A stretch of 64,000 nucleotides of DNA from Alphaproteobacteria bacterium. GTDB lineage: Bacteria; Myxococcota_A; UBA796; GCA-2862545. The position numbers and the translations under genes were made by a program. Positions within the stretch are counted from its first letter, which is position 1. Each line of letters starts with the position of its first letter. The notes under the pieces were generated by a model. The model saw nothing but the letters and a program-made list of their open reading frames with translations, searched no databases and had not been told where the DNA came from. Below are positions 39,812-48,104 of the stretch, piece after piece. The stretch covers positions 46,801 through 110,800 of the forward strand of contig JACKET010000024.1 of NCBI GenBank assembly GCA_020632875.1. Reading direction: 5' to 3'.

Positions 39812-41992
39812 TCATCGGGCCCACGCGGGCCGGGGCGTCTCGCGCACGAGCGCCATCTCGTCCGCCAGCACGTGGCCCCAGGGGCCCGTCGCATGGTCGA
39901 AGACCTCGATGTGCAGGGGCTCTCCGGCGTGTCCGTCGAGCGGCAGGACGACGAGGCGCAGCGCCTCGGACGTCGCGCCGCGGACCGTGGCGATGGGTCC
40001 GTCCGGCCCGTGGACACGGACGCCGACGCCGGGCTTCGCCCCGCCACCGACGAGGAACGCGAGGTGCTGGCCCGCTTCGGCGGTGAAGGCGGGGGAGCGC
40101 AGCGTGCCGGTCGCGCGGTCGCGGTCCGCGGCGGTGTACGAGTCCAGGAAGGGCCCGACGTTCCCCGACACCGCGGTCTGTGTCGGACGCGCGTGCCGGG
40201 CGGGCTCGGCGAACGCCGTGCCCGTCGAGGTCCACCCGTCGAGGTCCCCGAGGCTCCACAGCACGCGCTCGACCTCCCACGTCCGGCCGTCGTGGACCAG
40301 CGGCACCCCCTCGACGGGCGCGCGGGTGACGACGCGCCTCCCCTCCAGCGGTGCCGGCACGGCGTCCGCGTCGAACGGCATCCACGAATCGGGCCCGAGA
40401 CGGAGGGCGTATCGACCCTTCTGCAGCGCGTCCCCCACGGTGCGGGCGTGCGGACGGACCGAGAGGCTGTGGCCCCGCTGCATCGCGCGACGGGACCAGT
40501 CCTTCCGCGGGTGGGCGAGCCGGCGGACCTTGCCGCGCGGCGTCGGCAGCACGGGGAGCCGCGCGATCACGGGGTCCACGAGGCCGAAGACGTCGACGAA
40601 CTCCACGTCCTCCAGCACGTACGGCAGCACGCCCACCGAGCCCTCCGCCATGACGAGCCCCGCGGGGAGCTCGGCGCCCGCGTAGCCGCCGAACCGCTCC
40701 TGCCTCCAGCGTGCGAACGCCCGGTGCTCGGCCCAGCGCGTCGCCACGAGCCGGTCGTGCTCCCACGCCCGGATGGCGTTGTAGGAGGCCGCGAGCACGG
40801 GCACGCCCGGCACGTGCCACGCGATCCCCGCGTCCTCCTCGGCCAGATCCGCGTGCAGGCCGAAGCGGTAGCCCTCCCGGAGCGGGGCGGTCGCCACGTC
40901 CTCCATCCACGGCACCACCAGCGCGTAGGGGAGCACGCCGGCGACGACGAGCGCCCCGCCCGCCACGCGCCGCGCGCCCTCCAGTCCCGTGGTGAGCGCG
41001 AGCACCCCGTCCGCCGCGGCCAGGAACAGCAGGAGGAACGCCGCGTCGAGCATCCGGTACTCGAAGTGGTCGCCGCCCACCCGCACCAGCACGGCGAGGT
41101 GCGGCACGACGACCACCGCCGAGAGGACGTGCAGCGAGTCGCCCGCACGCAGCCGCGCCCGCGCGCCGAGGAGGGCGAGCGGGACCAGCACGACGAGCCC
41201 GTGCTCCACGGCGGCGCCGGTCAGGTAGGCGAGGCCGGCGACCGGCCAGGTCTCTCCCTTCGCGTAGAACGTGTTGGGCAGCGGCGCCCCGTAGTACGCG
41301 AGCCGGAAGGCGAGGTGGGCGGCGGCGACGGCGATCTGCGGAAGGGCGAGAGCGCCGAGGGCACGGGCGACCGACCCCGCGGAACGTCCGGTGCGGCGGC
41401 CCTCTCCGCACAGCCACAGCCCGCCGCACGCGCCGAACAGCAGGCCCTCGGGGCGGCTCAGCCCCACGAGCGCGAACGCGGCTCCGGCGAGCGCGAGGGG
41501 GAGCGGTCGCCATCGCGCCCGGTGGAGCAGGAGGATGGAGAGCAGGAGCAGCGCCGTGACCTGGCGCGCTTCGAGGCCGCCCGTGCACCAGACCGCGATG
41601 CTGTGGTTCGTCGCCGTGAGCAGCATCGCGACGAGCACGGCGCCTTCGCCCGGCCCGACGGGGCTCGTCGACGCGAGGCGCACCACGAGCGCGGCGGCGG
41701 CGAGCGTGCTCAGCCATCCGAGCGCCAGCGAGCTGGTCTCGGGGTCGACGCCCGTGAGACCCCAGACGCCCGCGAGCTGCAGGGCCCAGAGGAACCCCGA
41801 GGTCCCCTCGACGCGCTCGGACGGGTTGAACACCAGGCCGTGGCCCTCGACGAGGTTCCGCGCGTGGCGGAACGTGATGTACGCGTCGTCGCAGAGGAAG
41901 CCGTACCGCGCGCCATGGACCACGAGGAGCGCGACGAGCGCGACCGTGGCGAGGGCGGTCGCGAGCCGCGTGGGCCGGACGACTGAGCACAT
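39812..41992 (-). CDS. GT-C membrane glycosyltransferase (AftB-like) with C-terminal beta-sandwich, copy 1
   Basis: A 726-residue multi-spanning membrane protein. FLCDDAYITFRHARNL (32-47), followed by GHGLVFNPSERVEGTSGFLW, is the GT-C signature of AftB-like arabinofuranosyltransferases, with Asp35-Asp36 at the catalytic position; about ten membrane helices follow to residue ~385. The C-terminal 300 residues are soluble. After a linker they end in a domain with DRATGTLRSPAF, HLAFLVGGGAKPG and WGHVLADEMAL, a pattern known from beta-sandwich modules of planctomycete-type sugar proteins. It probably transfers a sugar from a polyprenyl donor on the periplasmic face. A paralogue is immediately upstream (42122-44311). 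ATG at 41992 with GGAG six bases upstream. Confidence 0.82.
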   Translation of the reverse strand: MCSVVRPTRLATALATVALVALLVVHGARYGFLCDDAYITFRHARNLVEGHGLVFNPSERVEGTSGFLWALQLAGVWGLTGVDPETSSLALGWLSTLAAAALVVRLASTSPVGPGEGAVLVAMLLTATNHSIAVWCTGGLEARQVTALLLLSILLLHRARWRPLPLALAGAAFALVGLSRPEGLLFGACGGLWLCGEGRRTGRSAGSVARALGALALPQIAVAAAHLAFRLAYYGAPLPNTFYAKGETWPVAGLAYLTGAAVEHGLVVLVPLALLGARARLRAGDSLHVLSAVVVVPHLAVLVRVGGDHFEYRMLDAAFLLLFLAAADGVLALTTGLEGARRVAGGALVVAGVLPYALVVPWMEDVATAPLREGYRFGLHADLAEEDAGIAWHVPGVPVLAASYNAIRAWEHDRLVATRWAEHRAFARWRQERFGGYAGAELPAGLVMAEGSVGVLPYVLEDVEFVDVFGLVDPVIARLPVLPTPRGKVRRLAHPRKDWSRRAMQRGHSLSVRPHARTVGDALQKGRYALRLGPDSWMPFDADAVPAPLEGRRVVTRAPVEGVPLVHDGRTWEVERVLWSLGDLDGWTSTGTAFAEPARHARPTQTAVSGNVGPFLDSYTAADRDRATGTLRSPAFTAEAGQHLAFLVGGGAKPGVGVRVHGPDGPIATVRGATSEALRLVVLPLDGHAGEPLHIEVFDHATGPWGHVLADEMALVRETPRPAWAR

Positions 41993-41994
41993 CG

Positions 41995-42059
41995 AAGCTC
42001 CAGAGAGGCCCCGACGGTGTACCTGTCGCGTCGGGGACCCACCTGGCGGTTTGGAGCTT
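41995..42059 (-). promoter_or_regulatory. Nested hairpin in the gap between the paralogous glycosyltransferase genes
   Basis: Outer repeat AAGCTCCA (41995-42002) / TGGAGCTT (42052-42059) and inner repeat CCCCGAC (42009-42015) / GTCGGGG (42030-42036). It lies just upstream of the ATG at 41992 on the minus strand, and the outer arm overlaps the presumed SD (GGAGCTT). It could therefore hide the ribosome-binding site or act as a terminator for the upstream gene. Confidence 0.45.
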
Positions 42060-42121
42060 TCCGTGTCGCAGAGGTGAGCGCTTGTGCGCAGTATCGCGCT
42101 AACGTCTCGTGGAGTGCGGGC

Positions 42122-44311
42122 TCATCGGAGCCACTTCGGCCGGACGATCTCGCGGACGAGCACCATCTCGTCGGCCAGCACGTGGCCCCAGGCGCCCGTC
42201 GCATGGTCGACGACCTCGATGTGCAGGGGCACTCCGACGTGCTCGCCGAGGGGCACGATCACGAGGCGCATCGCTTCGGAGGCCTGCCCGCGGTGGGTGG
42301 CGATGGGACCGTCCGGGCCGACCACCGAGACGCCGAGGCCCGGCTTCGCGCCGCCTCCGACGAGGAAAGCGAGGTGCTGGCCCCTCTCCAGTACGAAGGG
42401 CGGAGATCGCAGCGTGCCGGTCGCGCGGTCGCGGTCTGCCGCGGTGTACGAGTCGAGGAAGGGCCCGAGGTTGCCGGACACGGCGCTCTGACCGGGCCGC
42501 GCGTGCGGGGCGGGCGTCGCGAACGCGGTGCCCGTCGCGGTCCATCCGTCGAGATCCCCGAAGCTCCCCAGCACGCGCTCGACGCGCCACGTGCGATCCG
42601 CGTACAGCAGGATCGGGCCGGGGATCGGGTCGCGCGTGACCACCCGCTTCCCGACGAGGGGCCCGGGCAGCGGGGAGGCGTGGAACGGCATCCACGACCC
42701 AGGCCCGAGCCACAGGGCGTGCTTCGTCGCGGCGAGCGCGCCTGCGATGGACCGTTCGTGCGGCTGGATCCCGATGTTCGTGCCGCGCTCGCGCATCCGG
42801 GCCGCGTAGTCCTTGCGGGGGTGCGCGAGCCGTCGCAGCTTGCCCGGCGGATTCGGGAGCGCCGGAAGCCGCGCGATCACGGGGTCGGTGAGCCCGTAGG
42901 CGTCGATGAACGCAACGTCGGACAGGTGGAACGGCGCCACGCCGACCGAGCCTTCGGCCATCACGAGCCCCGGCGGGAGGCGCACGTCGGCGTACGGGCG
43001 GAACCGCTCGTCGCGGTGGGCCTGGAACCCGCGATGCTCGGCCCAGCGCGCCGCGACCAGCCGGATCCGCTCCCAGGTCCGGATCCGGTTGTAGGCGCCC
43101 GCCAGGGCGGGCACGCCGGGCAGGGACCACGCGAGCCCCCCGTGCTCGGCGGTCAGATCGACGTGCAGGGCGTGGAAGTAGCGCTCTCGCGCGGGTCGTG
43201 TGGCGACGTCCTCCATCCACGGCACCACCAGGGCGTACGGGAGGGCGATCGCGACGATCAGGCCCGCGCCGACGGGCCTCCAGCGTGGACGCAGGGCTTC
43301 CGCGAGCGCGAGGGCCCCGTCCGCCACGGCCAGGAACAGCAGCGGGAACACCGGATCGAGCATCCGGTACTCGAAGTGGTCGCCGCCGACCCAGGCGAGC
43401 ACCGCGAGGTGCGGGAGCACGACGAGGGCCGCCAGGACGTGCAGCGTGTCTCCCCGGCGGGCCCGGGCCCATGCGCCGATCGCGGCGAGCGGAGCCAGCG
43501 CGACGAGCCCGTGCTCCACGACGGCTCCGCCGAGGTACGCGAAGCCCGCCAGCGGCCAGCTCTCGGCCTTGGCGTAGAACGTGTTGGGCAGCGGCGCGCC
43601 GTAGTAGGCCAGGCGGAACGCCAAATGCGCGCCGGCGACGGCCACCTGGGGCGCGGCCAGCAGGGCGACGGCCCGCGCGGTATCGGCGATGCGCCGCCCG
43701 GTCCGCCAGCCTTCCACGACCAGCCAGGCGCCGCCGCAGGCACCGAACAGCATGCCCTCGGGGCGCTCCAGCCCGACGAGCGCGAAGCTGGCGCCCGCGA
43801 CGAGCAGGCCGCGGGGGCTCCACGCCGCACGGTGCAGGAGCAGGATCGACAGCAGCAGGAGCGCGGTGACCTGCCGGGTCTCGAGCCCGCTCGTACACCA
43901 CACGGCGAAGCTGTGGTTCGTCGCGAGCAGGAGGAGCGCGATGACGGCGACGACCTCACGCGCGAATGGCGTGGTCCACGCGAGGCGCACCACCACGCCC
44001 GCCGCGAGCGCGGTGCTCGCCCAGCCGAGCGCCAGGGAAGCGGTCTCGGGGCCCACACCGAGCACGCCCCACGCGAACGCCAGCTGCAGCGCCCACAGGA
44101 AGTTCGAGTAGCCCTCGACCCGCTCGCCCGGGTTGAACACCAGCCCGTGCCCATCGAGCAGGTTCCGCACGTGCCGGAACGTGATGTACGCGTCGTCGCA
44201 CAGGAAGCGGTACCGGGCACCGTGCGCGAAGAGCAGGATCCCGAGGGCGAGGAGGGCGGCGAATGCGGCGATCCGGCCTGCGTACAGGCGCTCGGTGCGC
44301 TCGGGCTCGAT
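42122..44311 (-). CDS. GT-C membrane glycosyltransferase (AftB-like) with C-terminal beta-sandwich, copy 2; apparent ATC start
   Basis: A 729-residue paralogue of 39812-41992, matching it along the whole length: FLCDDAYITFRHVRNL, GHGLVFNPGERVEGYSNFLW, AYYGAPLPNTFYAK, GGDHFEYRMLD, MAEGSVGV, and the tail DRATGTLRSPPF, HLAFLVGGGAKPG, WGHVLADEMVL. Asp39-Asp40 are the presumed catalytic pair. No ATG, GTG or TTG is in frame upstream of the GTG at 44170, which would cut off the first helix and the DDAY motif. ATC at 44311, with GGAGG ending five bases before it, gives an N-terminus of the same size as the paralogue's. The start is therefore placed there, tentatively. Substrate unknown; probably a lipid-linked sugar. 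Confidence 0.8.
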   Translation of the reverse strand: MEPERTERLYAGRIAAFAALLALGILLFAHGARYRFLCDDAYITFRHVRNLLDGHGLVFNPGERVEGYSNFLWALQLAFAWGVLGVGPETASLALGWASTALAAGVVVRLAWTTPFAREVVAVIALLLLATNHSFAVWCTSGLETRQVTALLLLSILLLHRAAWSPRGLLVAGASFALVGLERPEGMLFGACGGAWLVVEGWRTGRRIADTARAVALLAAPQVAVAGAHLAFRLAYYGAPLPNTFYAKAESWPLAGFAYLGGAVVEHGLVALAPLAAIGAWARARRGDTLHVLAALVVLPHLAVLAWVGGDHFEYRMLDPVFPLLFLAVADGALALAEALRPRWRPVGAGLIVAIALPYALVVPWMEDVATRPARERYFHALHVDLTAEHGGLAWSLPGVPALAGAYNRIRTWERIRLVAARWAEHRGFQAHRDERFRPYADVRLPPGLVMAEGSVGVAPFHLSDVAFIDAYGLTDPVIARLPALPNPPGKLRRLAHPRKDYAARMRERGTNIGIQPHERSIAGALAATKHALWLGPGSWMPFHASPLPGPLVGKRVVTRDPIPGPILLYADRTWRVERVLGSFGDLDGWTATGTAFATPAPHARPGQSAVSGNLGPFLDSYTAADRDRATGTLRSPPFVLERGQHLAFLVGGGAKPGLGVSVVGPDGPIATHRGQASEAMRLVIVPLGEHVGVPLHIEVVDHATGAWGHVLADEMVLVREIVRPKWLR

Positions 44312-44362
44312 CGGGACCTCCGGGAATCGACGACGATACCCGCTCGCGGCTCCGATCTTCAG

Positions 44363-44391
44363 GTCGGTCGTTCACGAATCCCGAAACCGAC
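44363..44391 (-). terminator. Weak hairpin after lgt
   Basis: GTCGGT / ACCGAC arms (44363-44368 and 44386-44391) with a 17-base loop, just after the lgt stop codon on the minus strand. The stem is short and lacks a U-tract, so this is a weak candidate. Confidence 0.25.
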
Positions 44392-44396
44392 GCGGC

Positions 44397-45386
44397 CTAC
44401 CCGTCGAGCATCGCCTCGTCGAAGTCGTCGGCGGGCTCGGTGGAGACGGGGATCTCGGCCTCGACACCGGCGTTCCGCCGGACGAGGTAGATCGCGATCC
44501 CGAAGGCCATCGAGCCGAGCCCGATCGCCTGGGAGGTGGTGAGGCCGAGCATGTGGCTGCCGAGCGTCTCGCCGGCCTGCGTCATCCCCGTCGGGAACCA
44601 GCTCGCCGTGGCCTCGGAGACCTCGATGGCGAAGGCGTACCCACGCTCGTCGGCCCGGAACGACTCGACGAAGATGCGGTAGAGCGGCTCGAGCATCAGC
44701 GCGAGCGCGGCGATCTGCCCGTCGAACCGCTTGCGCTCCCACAGCCACGAGAGGAAGCCGGCGAGCGCGAGCAGCATGCCCGCGGCCCACAGCTGCGTGG
44801 GGTAGAGCGGCACGTCGGTGATGCGCGACACGCCGCCATTGCCGGATGCGAACTCGGTCGTGACCCACGGGAAGACCTTCGACACCCAGATCTGGCCGCC
44901 GTGGAAGCTCTCGGGGAGCAGACCCCACCGGTCGGCGCCGATGGGCGCGATGGCGCCGTGGCAGCAGCCCGCGAAGAAACACCCCATCCGGCCGACGCCC
45001 ATGCCGAGCAGCACCGCGGGGCCCGCGATGTCGGCGAGCTTCCAGGGGCGGATGCCCATGCCGATGGCGAGGGCCGCGACGGCCAGCGTGCCGCCGATGA
45101 CGCCGCCGTACACGGCGAACCCGGCCGGCTGGAACAGCGACAGGGGGTTCGTGATCAGGTTCTCCCAGTCGACTGCGATGGCGTAGAGCAACCGCCCGCC
45201 GAGCAGACCGCCGACGGCCGCCGCGATGTAGATCGGGATCAGCTTGTCGGGGTGGAGGCCGATCCGCAGCGCGCGGAAGTGCGTCAGCAGGAACGCCGCG
45301 CAGAACGCGAGCAGGATGAACAGCCCGTAGGTGTGCATCCCGAGCTTCTCGGCACCGGACTGCAGCTCGTAGAGGGTCGGGTACAT
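44397..45386 (-). CDS. lgt: Prolipoprotein diacylglyceryl transferase (Lgt)
   Basis: Lgt transfers diacylglycerol from phosphatidylglycerol to the lipobox cysteine of prolipoproteins, the first step of lipoprotein maturation in the inner membrane. The 329-residue protein has about seven membrane helices, GGLLGGRLLYAI (58-69), FAVYGGVIGGTLA (about 89-101), the signature GMGVGRMGCFFAGCCHGA (about 128-145) with the essential arginine, and YPTQLWAAGM in place of the usual HPTQLYE-like segment. A C-terminal acidic tail (PADDFDEAMLDG) extends beyond the usual family. Roughly a dozen genes in this window encode its expected substrates. It lies downstream of a HAD gene on the same strand. Confidence 0.93.
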   Translation of the reverse strand: MYPTLYELQSGAEKLGMHTYGLFILLAFCAAFLLTHFRALRIGLHPDKLIPIYIAAAVGGLLGGRLLYAIAVDWENLITNPLSLFQPAGFAVYGGVIGGTLAVAALAIGMGIRPWKLADIAGPAVLLGMGVGRMGCFFAGCCHGAIAPIGADRWGLLPESFHGGQIWVSKVFPWVTTEFASGNGGVSRITDVPLYPTQLWAAGMLLALAGFLSWLWERKRFDGQIAALALMLEPLYRIFVESFRADERGYAFAIEVSEATASWFPTGMTQAGETLGSHMLGLTTSQAIGLGSMAFGIAIYLVRRNAGVEAEIPVSTEPADDFDEAMLDG

Positions 45387-45405
45387 GCGCTTCCCCTAAC
45401 CCTCT

Positions 45406-46029
45406 CTACGCGCCATCCGCTCTCCGGGTACCCAGCAGGCCCCGCGCGTCGAGCAGGTCGCGGACCGCGTCGAGACCGTGCACGCGCTCGGCCTCCCAGC
45501 CGAAACGCCTTGCGGCGTCGACGTTCGCGGGGCTGTCGTCGAGGAACAGCACCTGCATGGGCCCGAGGATGGCCTGGGCGCGCGCGAACGCGGTGGGGTC
45601 GGGCTTGCGGGCGCCGAGGTGGTGCGAGGCGAGCGCCGGGACGAGCCGCGAGCGCAGGGCGCGGTCGGGATCGAACACCGACCAGTGCACGCGGTTCGTG
45701 TTGGACAGGGCGGCCGCGGGGACCGCGAGCTGGTCGAGCAGCGCCGTCGCGCCCGGGTACGCGCCCTTCACCCAGCGGGCGAGGGCCTCGCGCAGCGGCT
45801 CGATCGCGCGGTCGTGGGGCCCGAACGCCGGTGGCGGGCGGAACCGGTCGGCGAGGGCGTGCAGGAAGCGCGTCTCGGAGAGCTCGCCGCGCTCCATCGC
45901 GTGGAACGGCTCGGCCGTGTGGAGCCAGGCGCGCACAGCCTCGGGATCGAGCCCTGCGTGGGCCGGCCAGGCATCGTCGAGCTCGACGAGCACCCCGCCG
46001 AGGTCGAACACCACGACCTCGGGCGTCAC
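45406..46029 (-). CDS. HAD-superfamily hydrolase
   Basis: A 207-residue haloacid-dehalogenase-fold phosphatase. Motif I VVFDLGGVL (6-14) has the nucleophile Asp9 but Gly where most have the second Asp, as in several HAD-IA proteins of the YihX group. Motif II is SNTNRVHW, motif III KPDPTAF, motif IV LFLDDSPANVDAA. The substrate is probably a small phosphorylated metabolite. GTG start at 46029 overlaps the ankyrin gene's stop (GTGA), so the two are translationally coupled. It ends 20 bases before the lgt start. Confidence 0.85.
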   Translation of the reverse strand: MTPEVVVFDLGGVLVELDDAWPAHAGLDPEAVRAWLHTAEPFHAMERGELSETRFLHALADRFRPPPAFGPHDRAIEPLREALARWVKGAYPGATALLDQLAVPAAALSNTNRVHWSVFDPDRALRSRLVPALASHHLGARKPDPTAFARAQAILGPMQVLFLDDSPANVDAARRFGWEAERVHGLDAVRDLLDARGLLGTRRADGA

Positions 46030-46520
46030 TTCCGCTTCTTGAGGAGGATCTCGACCACGTCGCGCTTCGCGAACTGCTCGGCGAGCTCGGCGATGGAGCG
46101 GCCGAACCCGTCGGTCTCGTCGAGGTCGATGCCGTTCGCGACGAGCCACGTCGCCATGTCGGGTGTGAGCTGCTCGAGCATCTCGCGCCGGCCGAGCACC
46201 GTGTTCCAGGCGAAGGCGGCGGGATCCTCGCCCTCGAACACCAGGGAGTCGGCGATGTGCTCGACCGTGTGGCGCGACCCGGAGCCGACGCCGGCGACCA
46301 GCGCGACCATCGAGGGCTTGGCGCCGGCCTGGAGCAGCCGCTTCACGACCATGTACTGACCGAAACGCGCCGCACGGGTCAGCAGGGAGTACCCGTCGAC
46401 CTCGGTGCACGGGTCGACCCCCCACGCGAGCAGCTGCCGCACGCGGTTCTCGTTGCCTCGCTCGCACGCCACGGCCATCTCGCGGATCGCGAACGCCATG
46501 TCGCCGTGGTGCATCCCCAT
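46026..46520 (-). CDS. Ankyrin-repeat-like protein
   Basis: A 164-residue soluble protein with at least two ankyrin-type repeats: ACERGNENRVRQLLAWGVDP followed by DGYSLLTRAARFGQYMVVKRLLQAGAKP (about 19-69), then a divergent middle, and a final repeat ANGIDLDETDGFGRSIAELAEQFAKRDVVEILLKKRK. Ankyrin proteins bind other proteins; the partner is unknown. An internal ATG at residue 8 (MAFAIREM) could be the true start. It overlaps the downstream HAD gene by 4 bp. Confidence 0.72.
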   Translation of the reverse strand: MGMHHGDMAFAIREMAVACERGNENRVRQLLAWGVDPCTEVDGYSLLTRAARFGQYMVVKRLLQAGAKPSMVALVAGVGSGSRHTVEHIADSLVFEGEDPAAFAWNTVLGRREMLEQLTPDMATWLVANGIDLDETDGFGRSIAELAEQFAKRDVVEILLKKRK

Positions 46521-46541
46521 TCGGTCTCCCGGCCTGCCATT

Positions 46542-47222
46542 CTATGGCGTCCACAACGGGATGTCGGACGACATGCCCGGGATCGCGCCCTCCGCGGCCA
46601 ACGACGTCCAGCGATCGCCGCCGAGCACGAGGTGGTCGAGGAGCGGAACGCCGAGGAGCCGTCCGGCGGCCGCCACGCGATCGGTGATGTCGCGGTCCAT
46701 CGCGCTGGGCGTCGGGTCGCCGGACGGGTGGTTGTGGGCGAGGATGACCGCGCTCGCGCCGATCTTGAGGGCCACCCGGAACACCTGCCGCGGGTCGACG
46801 ATCGTGAACGCGTGGCACCCGCGGGTCAGCGTGCGGTGGGCGACCACGCGCCGGCGCCGGTCGAGGAACAGGCCGTGCAGCTCCTCGTCCGGACGACCGA
46901 CGAGGTCGGGAGCGAGGATGCGCCGCGCGGCCTCGGGCGTGAGGATCGGGGACCCCGACTGCGTCGCGAACAGCGCCCGCCGCCCGAGCTGGAGCGCGGC
47001 GTGCAGGCGCACGGCCTTCGCCGGGCCGATGCCGTACGCGGCGGCCAGCTCGTGGGGCTCGGCATCCCGGAGCCCCCCGACGCCCCCGAGCTCCTCGAGC
47101 ATGCTGCGCGCGACCCCGAGGGCCGGAGTCCCCGTGACGCCCGTGCCGAGCGCCAGTGCCAGCAGCTCGGCGTCTCCGAGGGGCATGGGCCCCCGCTGAA
47201 CGTAGTCCTCTCTCAGTCCCAT
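46542..47222 (-). CDS. radC: RadC-family JAMM-fold protein
   Basis: A 226-residue RadC/YicR-family protein. The N-terminal helix-hairpin-helix-like region has LGDAELLALALGTG and AYGIGPAKAVRLHAALQLGRR. The C-terminal JAMM metal site is in ILAHNHPSGDPTPSAMD (H-x-H-P-S-G-D). The family's cellular role is unclear despite its repair-derived name. The ATG at 47222 has GGAGG close upstream; an ATG at 47276 in the same frame would add 18 unconserved residues. Upstream, 96 bases separate it from the PhyH gene. Confidence 0.88.
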   Translation of the reverse strand: MGLREDYVQRGPMPLGDAELLALALGTGVTGTPALGVARSMLEELGGVGGLRDAEPHELAAAYGIGPAKAVRLHAALQLGRRALFATQSGSPILTPEAARRILAPDLVGRPDEELHGLFLDRRRRVVAHRTLTRGCHAFTIVDPRQVFRVALKIGASAVILAHNHPSGDPTPSAMDRDITDRVAAAGRLLGVPLLDHLVLGGDRWTSLAAEGAIPGMSSDIPLWTP

Positions 47223-47318
47223 CACGACCTCCCGACGCCGCGCCTTGCAGGGCGGGTGCCAGGAGATGTGCGGCATTCGTCCGTCGTTGCGGCGACGGCC
47301 GTCGGCCGCCGACCGACG

Positions 47319-48104
47319 TCACGTCAGGCCGTGCTCGCGGAGGAGCTCGAGCTCCACGAAGTGGAACAGCAGGCTGTGGCGGCTGCCTCCACCCGGCGCG
47401 GGGACGTCGCTCCCGTGGAGCACCTTGTTCGTCCACAGCACGGCGTCGCCCTTCCGCAGGGCCGGTGTCTCGCGCACGAGGCCTGCTTCACCGAGGATCT
47501 CGCCCAGCAACGCCTGGGCCTCGGCCTCGGCCGTGTCGAGGTCGAGGTCGACGAACGCCTGGCGGTAGTTGGCCCACGCGAGCTCGGCGAAACGCAGCAT
47601 CCGGGCGTCGTGCGGCAGGCGGTGGCTGCGGGGGTACAGGAAGAAGCGCCCCGCGCTCTCCGCGATGTCTTCGAGCGCGATCCACACGCCCAGCATGGGC
47701 CGTTCGCGGTCGACGGGGTTGAAGTCGAGGTGCGTGTGGGTGCCGCGGCTCGACTCGTAGTACGCGCTCTGGAGCAGCACGGGCGGCCCTCCGAGCAGCG
47801 CGGTCGCGGAGGCGACGATCGGGGCGTTCGACATCGCGACGACCTCGATGGTCGAGAACCGCGGGAAGTCCGGCCGCGTGCGGGGATTCACGATGGGGTT
47901 CGTGACGAGCCCGTCGGCCGAGAGCTGGTGCGGCTCGTCGACGCTCGTGAGCTGCCGCATCATCGAGCCCGTGTAGGGCTTCACCTCGTCGAGGAACGCG
48001 GCGCGGATGCCGTCGCACACGTCGGCCGGGAGCAGGTCGGGCAGCAGGGCCCAGCCCTCGGTCTCGAAGCGGGCGCGGGCCTCGGCGTCGAACGCGTCGC
48101 TCAC
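47319..48104 (-). CDS. Phytanoyl-CoA dioxygenase (PhyH)-family Fe(II)/2-oxoglutarate oxygenase
   Basis: A 261-residue PhyH-family protein. YYESSRGTHTHLDFNPVDRERPMLGVWIALEDI contains the His-x-Asp iron ligands (about 138-140), FFLYPRSHRLP follows, and the distal His is in LWTNKVLHGSDVPAPGGGSRHS with the 2-oxoglutarate-binding Arg after it. Hydroxylation (or halogenation in rare relatives) of an unknown small molecule is expected. GTG start at 48104 overlaps the stop of the anti-sigma gene by 4 bp, so it belongs to the sigma/anti-sigma operon. Confidence 0.82.
   Translation of the reverse strand: MSDAFDAEARARFETEGWALLPDLLPADVCDGIRAAFLDEVKPYTGSMMRQLTSVDEPHQLSADGLVTNPIVNPRTRPDFPRFSTIEVVAMSNAPIVASATALLGGPPVLLQSAYYESSRGTHTHLDFNPVDRERPMLGVWIALEDIAESAGRFFLYPRSHRLPHDARMLRFAELAWANYRQAFVDLDLDTAEAEAQALLGEILGEAGLVRETPALRKGDAVLWTNKVLHGSDVPAPGGGSRHSLLFHFVELELLREHGLT

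Noticed and set aside
44170..44170. GTG at 44170 as the start of glycosyltransferase copy 2
   Set aside because: It removes the first helix and the DDAYITF catalytic motif, both conserved in the neighbouring paralogue.
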